From Rhodospirillaceae bacterium (GTDB lineage: Bacteria; Pseudomonadota; Alphaproteobacteria; Puniceispirillales; Puniceispirillaceae), in assembly GCA_002731315.1 (NCBI GenBank), contig PCBG01000004.1, forward strand, positions 1 to 9,361: a stretch of DNA of 9,361 nucleotides. Direction: 5' to 3'. The notes below the pieces were generated by a model, which did not search any database, was not told the origin of the DNA, and saw only the letters and a program-made list of their open reading frames with translations. Below are positions 1-5,060 of this stretch, piece by piece. A program made the translations under genes and the position numbers. Position 1 is the stretch's first letter. Each line of letters opens with the position of its first letter.

Positions 1-126
1 GGCCTTTATAAACAAATGTGGGATCGTCAGTCGAAAGGGTTTGCTGATGGCGCGGAAAGCCGTGCCGAGAATGGCGCCGAAGATGCGGATATTGTGACCT
101 TGCCCCACCAACAGCCTGCGGAATAG
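1..126 (+). CDS. ABC exporter subunit, C-terminal end only (partial)
   Basis: Only the last 41 codons lie in the window; the frame is open from base 1 and ends at TAG 124-126. The visible protein begins GLYKQMWDRQSKGF. This resembles the segment after the nucleotide-binding domain of half-size ABC exporters (MsbA/Atm1-like permease-ATPase fusions), where a 'GLYaqMWxRQ' stretch follows the H-loop by a short distance. After it comes an acidic, alanine-rich tail ending in QQPAE. The Walker motifs and membrane segments lie upstream, outside the window, so the substrate and exact family cannot be judged. The next gene starts 3 nt after the stop, so the two are probably co-transcribed. The assignment rests on this one short motif. 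The existence of a coding end here is fairly secure, the family moderately so. Confidence 0.6.
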   Translation, partial: GLYKQMWDRQSKGFADGAESRAENGAEDADIVTLPHQQPAE

Positions 127-129
127 ATT

Positions 130-1077
130 ATGCGCAGTCAGGCTTCTTTCCCTACCGCAGAAGCAGCTGGTCTGCAAGCCCCGGGTGGCGCGGACATCTG
201 GGCATCATTTGGCACGCACCGGGTACGTGGTCATCTGTGGAAGGCAAAAGGCAAGTCACGCGGGCGGGTTATGTTCTGCCCCGGTTTTACCGAGTTCATC
301 GAAAAACACAGTTACGCGGCGCACCAGCTGCATGATGCCGGTTATGACCTGCTGATAATCGATTGGCCAGGGCAGGGTCTTTCCGGTCATCTGGGCTCTG
401 ATCCTCTGACTGTCCATATCGATGATTTTACCACATATCTTGATGCGGCTGAGGCACTGATATCCTCGGTGGGATGGGCTGAGAAACAAGTCACGCTGAT
501 CGGGCATTCGATGGGTGGGCATTTGGCGCTGCGCCTCGCCGACCGCCTGCAGGGACGGATTGTAGCGCTCATATTGCTGTCACCGATGATCGCCCCGCCG
601 ATACCGCCGCTTTGGCTCGGCCGGCTGCTTGGCCAGATTGCCTGTGTATTGGGGCGAGGCCCCGTTTATGCGTTTGGCCAGAAACCGCGTTTGCTGGAGC
701 GTGCGCGCCTTTTTCAGGCGGACAATGTGCTGACGCGGGATCGAGGCCGTTATACAGAGAGTTTCCTCTGGTTCGATGACAGGCCGGATTTGCGCCGCAG
801 TGGGGCCAGCTGGGCATGGGTGACTGCAGCCTATGATTCCTGCATCAAGACCACGACATCACATCATTGGATGCGTTCTATTGACCTGCCGGTTATGGCG
901 CTCACATCTGGTGCAGAAGTGGTCGTCCACAAGCAATCGACGGATCGGATGCTCAAGCTGCTGCCTCAATGTGAACGGCACGAATTCCAGAATGCGCGGC
1001 ATGAGCTTTGTCAGGAAAGCGAAGATGTGCGCCTTGATTTATGGCGCCGCATCACGCAGTTTCTGGCCGGCTGCTAG
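130..1077 (+). CDS. alpha/beta hydrolase, lysophospholipase (PldB/Hydrolase_4) type
   Basis: A 315-residue predicted serine hydrolase with no signal peptide or membrane segment, so probably cytoplasmic. It shows the alpha/beta-hydrolase landmarks in order: an oxyanion-region motif PGFTEFIEKH at 51-60, the strand LLIIDWPGQGLS at 74-85, and the nucleophile elbow GHSMGG at 125-130 with Ser127 as nucleophile. SGAEVVV at 260-266 lies where the acid is expected (Glu263), and NARHEL at 289-294 gives His291. The 'GFTEFIEKH' and 'ARHEL' words are typical of the PldB/monoglyceride-lipase-like S33 group, whose members cleave acyl esters of lysophospholipids or monoglycerides. The substrate cannot be told from sequence. 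The ATG at 130 follows the ABC gene stop by 3 nt, with a weak GGA about 9 nt upstream. The stop codon lies inside a hairpin. The family is clear; the specific activity is inference. Confidence 0.85.
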   Translation: MRSQASFPTAEAAGLQAPGGADIWASFGTHRVRGHLWKAKGKSRGRVMFCPGFTEFIEKHSYAAHQLHDAGYDLLIIDWPGQGLSGHLGSDPLTVHIDDFTTYLDAAEALISSVGWAEKQVTLIGHSMGGHLALRLADRLQGRIVALILLSPMIAPPIPPLWLGRLLGQIACVLGRGPVYAFGQKPRLLERARLFQADNVLTRDRGRYTESFLWFDDRPDLRRSGASWAWVTAAYDSCIKTTTSHHWMRSIDLPVMALTSGAEVVVHKQSTDRMLKLLPQCERHEFQNARHELCQESEDVRLDLWRRITQFLAGC

Positions 1078-1091
1078 ACGGTGTCTAGCGG
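1071..1091 (+). terminator. hairpin over the hydrolase stop codon, possible terminator
   Basis: GCTAGAC (1073-1079) and GTCTAGC (1083-1089) form a perfect 7-bp stem with loop GGT. A T-G wobble and a C-G pair outside extend it to nine pairs. The hydrolase TAG (1075-1077) sits inside the left arm. No clear T-run follows on either strand, so it is at best a weak intrinsic terminator or an mRNA 3'-end stabiliser. It is the only strong stem between the hydrolase and the minus-strand genes pointing towards it. Confidence 0.4.
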
Positions 1092-1198
1092 AATGCTGAT
1101 TATGGTTATTGCTGGAATTTGCTTAGCTAAACCCACCGGTGAGCTTCCAACTTTGCCACAAAACAGAGAAAAAAGTACGAATTGACTTGCAACGCCGC
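1092..1198. other. intergenic stretch without a supported gene
   Basis: I see no supported gene here. The plus strand has a 30-codon ATG frame (1093-1185) in the same frame as the hydrolase but without a good ribosome site. The minus strand has a T6 run (plus-strand A-run near 1170-1175) with no strong stem before it. An 8-bp palindrome CACCGGTG occurs near 1135. Together with the small minus-strand gene candidate and its promoter region, this makes up the 400-bp gap between the hydrolase and nadK. Confidence 0.4.
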
Positions 1199-1357
1199 CT
1201 ACAGTGTCAGTGCGCAAACCAGGCCAAGCGTCAGAATATCTGTTATGAATAGCGAGAACAGGAGCAGTCCAGGCAGGGCCAGTCTGCCACTAAACAGTCT
1301 GGTTGCCGTTAGTTCGCCGGGCAGGGTTGGGACATCTGTTCCGCTCTGCGTGTTCAT
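1199..1357 (-). CDS. candidate 52-residue small membrane protein
   Basis: An ATG frame of 52 codons ending in TAG. It has AGGA (minus strand; plus TCCT 1365-1368) 7 nt before the start, which is good spacing, and a promoter-like pair further upstream. The N-terminal 25 residues are polar (MNTQSGTDVP at the start, arginines at 20 and 25). Residues 26-52 form one continuous hydrophobic stretch with a single acidic residue (Asp40), running to the C-terminus (ends VCALTL). This looks like a single membrane helix with the basic N-terminal part in the cytoplasm. It lies 121 nt downstream of nadK on the same strand. I recognise no family. Codon choice is mixed, with a few rare codons (two AGA, two CTA, one ATA). 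Without homologues a chance ORF cannot be excluded, so the call is tentative. Confidence 0.4.
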   Translation of the reverse strand: MNTQSGTDVPTLPGELTATRLFSGRLALPGLLLFSLFITDILTLGLVCALTL

Positions 1358-1386
1358 GCTGATGTCCTGCAGATATGGGTGTCCTG

Positions 1387-1416
1387 CTTATATGTTCAAA
1401 AACGTTCGAGTGGCAT
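1387..1416 (-). promoter_or_regulatory. candidate sigma-70-type promoter for the small membrane ORF
   Basis: On the minus strand, ATGCCA (plus 1411-1416, four of six matches to TTGACA) is followed by an 18-nt spacer and TATAAG (plus 1387-1392, five of six to TATAAT). A transcript would start near 1380, giving a leader of about 23 nt with the AGGA ribosome site before ATG 1357. Two copies of GCAGGACA (plus 1380-1387 and 1363-1370, 17 bp apart) lie across and after the -10; the second supplies the ribosome site. Prediction by eye only. Confidence 0.35.
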
Positions 1417-1439
1417 GCTTGATGCTGCTGGCAACAAGC
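1417..1439 (-). terminator. hairpin downstream of nadK, weak terminator or processing site
   Basis: On the minus strand GCTTG-T-TGC pairs with GCA-T-CAAGC around loop CAGCA: eight base pairs with one T-T mismatch. It starts 39 nt after the nadK stop. The nearest T-run (five Ts) comes 13 nt after the stem, so it is not a canonical intrinsic terminator. It lies immediately upstream of the predicted -35 of the small ORF, so a role as nadK mRNA 3' end or boundary element is possible. Confidence 0.3.
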
Positions 1440-1478
1440 TGTGGCTCCAAATTACGTTCCTGTGGGACAGTTTGCGTT

Positions 1479-2237
1479 TTAGGTTAGGAATTGCTCGGCA
1501 ACGGCACGGTCCGCCAGCGAATAGCCCCGATCATAGAGAAGCCGCAAGGTGATATCATCTGCCTGTTCGATCGACACGTTGCGGATATGCCGGTATTCCG
1601 AACTATCTGCTGATGCGCTGACCGGTCGGAATTCCGGTTCCAGCACTTCTAGTGTCACCTTTGCTGTTTCACCAAGCAGGGCACCCCGCCAACGCCGCGG
1701 GCGGAATGGGGAAATCGGTGTCAACGCCAGAAGACCCGCGCCAAGCGGCACGACCGGGCCATGTGCGGACAGATTATAGGCTGTGGAGCCAACCGGTGTT
1801 GCCAGCAGGATGCCGTCACAGACCAGTTCGTCGACCTGATGTTTGCCATCTACCTCGACTCTAATATGCGCCGCATTATGCGTTTGGCGCAGCAGCGATA
1901 CTTCGTTGATTGCCAGAGCGGTAGGTTGTGTGCCGGCAGCAGTGACAGCTTCCATCCGCAGTGGATGAATGGGCGCCGTTTCGGCATTCTTGATGCGGTC
2001 AATAAGCTCGTCGGAAGCAAAGTGGTTCATCAGGAATCCCAGCCGTCCGCAATTCAGGCCGAAAACTGGTTTTCCATGCGACAGCGTTTCATGCAGCACA
2101 TGCAGCATATGCCCGTCACCGCCAAGTGCTACGATGCAGTCAGCGTCGGCAATGTCATACTGTCCATAAAGGTCCAAAAGACGGATAAACCGTTCGCGGG
2201 CAACATCATGGCTGGAAGCGGAAAAATGCAGTCTCAT
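1479..2237 (-). CDS. nadK: NAD kinase (ATP-dependent NAD phosphorylation to NADP)
   Basis: NAD kinase makes NADP+ from NAD+ and ATP (or polyphosphate) in the cytosol and is the only route to NADP in most bacteria. At 252 residues it is the compact form usual in Alphaproteobacteria. Numbering from ATG 2237, it has the family's GGDG signature (ALGGDGHML, about 37-45, with the catalytic Asp), then GLNCGRLGFL (60-69), the NE pair (111-112), and the long NAD-binding block DGILLATPVGSTAYN (141-155) followed by SAHGPVVP. The ISPFRPRRWRG segment near 175-185 is also typical. A GTG at 2240 is directly upstream, but I take ATG 2237 because AGGTGA, complementary to the 16S 3' end, sits 3 nt before it. 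It is transcribed divergently from fdhD. No key residue is missing. Confidence 0.95.
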   Translation of the reverse strand: MRLHFSASSHDVARERFIRLLDLYGQYDIADADCIVALGGDGHMLHVLHETLSHGKPVFGLNCGRLGFLMNHFASDELIDRIKNAETAPIHPLRMEAVTAAGTQPTALAINEVSLLRQTHNAAHIRVEVDGKHQVDELVCDGILLATPVGSTAYNLSAHGPVVPLGAGLLALTPISPFRPRRWRGALLGETAKVTLEVLEPEFRPVSASADSSEYRHIRNVSIEQADDITLRLLYDRGYSLADRAVAEQFLT

Positions 2238-2240
2238 CAC

Positions 2241-2246
2241 TCACCT
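2241..2246 (-). promoter_or_regulatory. ribosome binding site deciding the nadK start
   Basis: Minus-strand AGGTGA, the downstream half of the full AGGAGGTGA complement, stands 3 nt before ATG 2237, equivalent to a normal 7-8 nt spacing from a GGAGG core. It favours ATG 2237 over the adjacent GTG 2240, which would overlap the site too closely. Confidence 0.5.
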
Positions 2247-2286
2247 ACCGGCCCGGCAGATATACCGGAAGTGTTAAGAATACCGG
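2246..2286. repeat. three evenly spaced TACCGG words in the nadK/fdhD promoter region
   Basis: TACCGG occurs at 2246-2251, 2263-2268 and 2281-2286, with start-to-start spacing of 17 and 18 bp. Read on the minus strand these are three CCGGTA words in the nadK leader; the first touches its ribosome site. The second and third are followed by A/T-rich DNA. They may be a repeated operator, or chance in a GC-rich leader. No regulator gene is adjacent. Confidence 0.3.
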
Positions 2287-2320
2287 TTTCATCGGGGAAA
2301 GGCAAAAATGTTGATGACAG

Positions 2321-2335
2321 TGCAAATTGCTTGCA
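2321..2335. promoter_or_regulatory. short dyad TGCAA-N5-TTGCA upstream of fdhD
   Basis: TGCAA (2321-2325) and TTGCA (2331-2335) form a 5-bp inverted repeat with 5-bp spacing, ending 31 bp before the fdhD ATG. A TTGATG at 2311-2316 could be a -35, but no matching -10 is convincing. The dyad is a possible operator for fdhD-mobA; support is weak. Confidence 0.2.
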
Positions 2336-2366
2336 TCTAACCTCGGGATTCCGTCATTTTAGGAGC

Positions 2367-3311
2367 ATGGCAAAAAAAGATAAAAACGGCGGGGAGATGC
2401 TGATTGCACCGGACCCTCATGCTTCGGGCCTGTCACAGCCCGTGACCGGCGTAAATGAACGGGGCGATTTGGTGTCGCTTCCGGTGGTGACCGAAAAGCC
2501 CCTGACCCTGTTTCTGAATAGTCAGGAAATTGTTACATCCATGACGATCGGTGATTGGCCGGCTGAACTGGCGGTTGGCTATTTTCTCAACCAGAACATG
2601 CTGCAGGCCGATGACCTGATCACCGGCATTGACCATGATGCTGACCTTAGTGTTGTGATCGTGCGCACCGCGCGGGAAACGGATTTCGAGGCCAAGATGA
2701 AGCGTAAGGTGCGGACCAGCGGCTGTGCGGAGGGCACCGCTTACGGCGATATGATGGAACGATTTGAGACGGTTGATCTAGATCGCAAAACCCGCTTGAA
2801 GGCGTCCTGGCTGATCCCGTTGACAAAAGCAATTAATACCACGCCGAGCCTTTATCTGAGTGCGGGCGCAATCCATGGCTGTGTGCTGTGTAAAGCAGAT
2901 CGGCCGCTTGTCTATATGGAGGATATCGGGCGCCATAATGCTGTGGATAAAATCGCCGGATGGATGTTCCTCAACAAGGTGATGCCAGAGGACAAAATTT
3001 TTTACACAACCGGCAGACTTACCACTGAAATGGTGATCAAGACAGTGCAGATGCGCATTCCCGTGCTCGTGTCGCGTTCCGGCTTTACGAATGAGGCGGT
3101 GGCGCTGGCCCGCCGCGCCGGGCTGACATTGATCGGCCGGGCGAAGGGAACTCGTTTTATTGCCTTGAGTGGCGAGGATCGGGTCCTGTTTGATGTCGAT
3201 CATGAGGTGAAACCGCATGATACTGTGGATGATCAGGGCAGCAGTGAAAAGCAATCACCGCAGCGTGCCGGTGCCGCAAGAAGCAGGATGCCGGCAGAGC
3301 GGCATCGTTAG
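2367..3311 (+). CDS. fdhD: formate dehydrogenase accessory sulfurtransferase FdhD
   Basis: FdhD transfers sulfur, supplied by a cysteine desulfurase, to the Mo-bisMGD cofactor before its insertion into formate dehydrogenase. From ATG 2367 the protein has 314 residues. The family core runs from about residue 34 (LVSLPVVTEKPLTLFLN) to 276. It includes the sulfur-transfer loop RTSGCAEGTAYGD (116-128, Cys120), GAIHGCVLC (167-175), the hallmark EDIGRHNAVDKIAGW (185-199), and SRSGFTNEAVALA (236-248). The loop has only one cysteine where E. coli has two (CxxC); a separate Cys172-Cys175 pair lies later. A polar tail of about 38 residues follows the core. AGGAG ends 1 nt before ATG 2367 and GGGGAG abuts a second ATG at 2397. 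Both spacings are unusually tight, so the start is uncertain by about 10 residues. mobA follows after 17 nt, consistent with an operon for Mo-cofactor maturation. Confidence 0.92.
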   Translation: MAKKDKNGGEMLIAPDPHASGLSQPVTGVNERGDLVSLPVVTEKPLTLFLNSQEIVTSMTIGDWPAELAVGYFLNQNMLQADDLITGIDHDADLSVVIVRTARETDFEAKMKRKVRTSGCAEGTAYGDMMERFETVDLDRKTRLKASWLIPLTKAINTTPSLYLSAGAIHGCVLCKADRPLVYMEDIGRHNAVDKIAGWMFLNKVMPEDKIFYTTGRLTTEMVIKTVQMRIPVLVSRSGFTNEAVALARRAGLTLIGRAKGTRFIALSGEDRVLFDVDHEVKPHDTVDDQGSSEKQSPQRAGAARSRMPAERHR

Positions 3312-3328
3312 GCAACTGGTGTGAAGGG

Positions 3329-3952
3329 ATGATAAACAGCCTTTTTCCACACCCGGCCCCGCTCTGTCTGTTGCTGGCAGGCGGCCAGTCGCGGCGTATG
3401 GGGGGTGGAGACAAGAATTTGATGCCTCTGGGCGGTGTCCCGCTATTGTCGCGAGTGATAGAGCGTGCGGTGCCAGCGGGAGTGCCGGTGATCATCAACG
3501 CAAATGGCGACGCAGACCGGTTTGCAACCTTCGGGCCGCCGGTAGTTGCCGACGTGATCGAGGGGTTTGCAGGGCCGCTGGCTGGCGTGCTGACCGGCCT
3601 CGAGACGGCCGCAACGCATCATGGAGATGTCACCCATGTTGTTAGTCTGGCAACCGATGCACCCTTTCTACCGCGCGATCTGGTGCTACAGCTTTACAAT
3701 GCGTTGGCAGATGGGGTGGACATAGCGCAGGTGAGATCAAACGGTCGGCGGCATCCGGTATTTGCGATCTGGCCGGTTGCGCTGGCGCCTGCACTGCGCC
3801 AGGCGCTAGTAGAAGACGGTTTGCGCAAGATTGATGATTTTACCTCTAAACACAAGTGCGCCATTGTCGATTTTGAGGGTGAGCCGGACCCCTTCACAAA
3901 TGTAAACACACCAGAAGATTTTGCGCAGGCCGAAGCCGTTATTGCCGGGTGA
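3329..3952 (+). CDS. mobA: molybdenum cofactor guanylyltransferase MobA
   Basis: MobA joins GMP from GTP to Mo-molybdopterin to give the guanine-dinucleotide cofactor used by DMSO-reductase-family enzymes, including formate dehydrogenases. At 207 residues it is close to the usual length. It shows the nucleotidyltransferase signature LAGGQSRRMGGGDK (16-29), with Lys29 and the glycine-rich GTP loop. GPLAGVLTGL (82-91) follows, then SLATDAPFLP (106-115), where Asp110 fits the metal-binding aspartate, and the C-terminal FTNVNTPEDF (189-198). GAAGGG lies directly against ATG 3329, closer than ideal, but no other start in frame would keep the N-terminal LAGG strand intact. It lies 17 nt after fdhD on the same strand. 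This fits with FdhD needing bis-MGD as its substrate. No mobB is adjacent and no Mo enzyme is encoded in the window. Confidence 0.95.
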   Translation: MINSLFPHPAPLCLLLAGGQSRRMGGGDKNLMPLGGVPLLSRVIERAVPAGVPVIINANGDADRFATFGPPVVADVIEGFAGPLAGVLTGLETAATHHGDVTHVVSLATDAPFLPRDLVLQLYNALADGVDIAQVRSNGRRHPVFAIWPVALAPALRQALVEDGLRKIDDFTSKHKCAIVDFEGEPDPFTNVNTPEDFAQAEAVIAG

Positions 3953-4074
3953 TCCGGTAAATGGTGAATACGCAAACCGAAAGTACATCTGGTGGTATTT
4001 CCTAAAAAAAGAGGCTAACAATGGTGGTGGATGACTTGACTGTACCGTTCGTCATCCGCGAGAGAGAGGACCCG

Positions 4075-5040
4075 ATGTCTAGCCACAATTCAAAACGCAC
4101 GGGCTTGTCTGCGATCAGCGCTGCCCGCAGTCTTTTTGATGCTTATCGCGGGGCTATCACTCGCCTTAATGACGCGCTGGGGCCGCCTTTTGCGGCTGCT
4201 ATCGAATTGATCATAGGTGCGGAAGGCCATGTGGTTGTGTGTGGCATGGGAAAATCCGGCTTGATCGGCCGCAAGATTGCGGCAACTCTGGCGTCGACTG
4301 GTACACCATCTCTGTTTCTGCATCCGGCAGAGGCAATTCATGGTGACCTAGGCATGGTGCGTCGCCACGACGTGGTGATCCTGATTTCCAATTCTGGCGA
4401 GACTGACGAAATCCTGCGCCTATTGCCTGCATTCCAGCGCCTTGATGCCCAGATTATTGCCCTGACTGCCATTGCCGACAGCAGCCTTGCCAAAGCTGCT
4501 CGCATCGTCCTCGACATTTCGGTTGACCGTGAAGCTTGCCCGCTGAATCTTGCCCCCACAACATCTTCAATGAACACGCTGGTGCTTGGCGATGCGATGT
4601 CGGTTGCATTGATGGAAGCTCGTGGTTTTGCAGAAACAGATTTTGCCATGACCCATCCGGGGGGCGCGCTTGGCCGCCGCTTGTTGATGAAGGTGAGTGA
4701 CCAGATGCGTACGGATCGTCTGCCCTTTGTTTCGGCAGAGGCTTCGATGCAAGACGCTATTATGGTGATGACAGAGGGGCGGCTCGGGCTCGCGCTAGTC
4801 GGTAACATGACTAGGCTAGAAGGTGTAATCACCGATGGTGATCTGCGCCGTTTGCTGGTCGATGATGGTGATTTGACGGGGATCAAGGCTGGCCAGGTAG
4901 CCAGCACCACCCCGCTGACCATTGGTCCGGACCAGCCGATGGCCGAGGCTGAGGCCCGGATGCAGGAAAACCGGGTGCAATGTCTTGTTGTGACTGGCGA
5001 TGACGGCCATGTAGAGGGCGTTGTCCAGATTTACGAATAG
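4075..5040 (+). CDS. kdsD: arabinose-5-phosphate isomerase (SIS + CBS pair), KdsD/KpsF family
   Basis: Interconverts ribulose-5-phosphate and arabinose-5-phosphate, the first step to Kdo for LPS (or capsule). From ATG 4075 it has 321 residues. The order is a SIS domain, with VCGMGKSGLIGRK (55-67), STGTPSLFLHPAEA (74-87), HGDLGM (89-94), SNSGETDE (105-112), EACPLNLAPTTS (153-164) and THPGGALGRR (193-202), then two CBS domains (about 207-262 and 272-321). Lys60, Glu112, Glu153 and His194 match the catalytic set I recall for E. coli KdsD with a constant shift of one, which supports ATG 4075. That start has GAGG 5 nt upstream. An in-frame ATG at 4021 also has GAGG at good spacing and would add 18 non-conserved residues. 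The C-terminus ends at VVQIYE, about 8 residues short of E. coli KdsD, lacking the final LLRAG-like helix. queA follows after 20 nt. Confidence 0.92.
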   Translation: MSSHNSKRTGLSAISAARSLFDAYRGAITRLNDALGPPFAAAIELIIGAEGHVVVCGMGKSGLIGRKIAATLASTGTPSLFLHPAEAIHGDLGMVRRHDVVILISNSGETDEILRLLPAFQRLDAQIIALTAIADSSLAKAARIVLDISVDREACPLNLAPTTSSMNTLVLGDAMSVALMEARGFAETDFAMTHPGGALGRRLLMKVSDQMRTDRLPFVSAEASMQDAIMVMTEGRLGLALVGNMTRLEGVITDGDLRRLLVDDGDLTGIKAGQVASTTPLTIGPDQPMAEAEARMQENRVQCLVVTGDDGHVEGVVQIYE

Positions 5041-5060
5041 CCTGATACGGCCAGCCTTAC

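Noticed and set aside
1182..1487. 101-codon plus-strand frame starting at TTG between the hydrolase and nadK
   Set aside because: Cys- and Ser-rich low-information translation, TTG start with no good ribosome site, runs into nadK antisense; the opposite-strand small ORF has better signals.
2311..2325. FNR/Anr-like site (TTGAT-N4-ATCAA) upstream of fdhD
   Set aside because: The left half TTGAT is present but the right half matches only two of five positions, so it does not qualify.
1761..2366. Open frame extending fdhD upstream by about 200 codons across nadK
   Set aside because: It lies antisense to conserved nadK sequence and bears no FdhD similarity; the family core begins after 2367.
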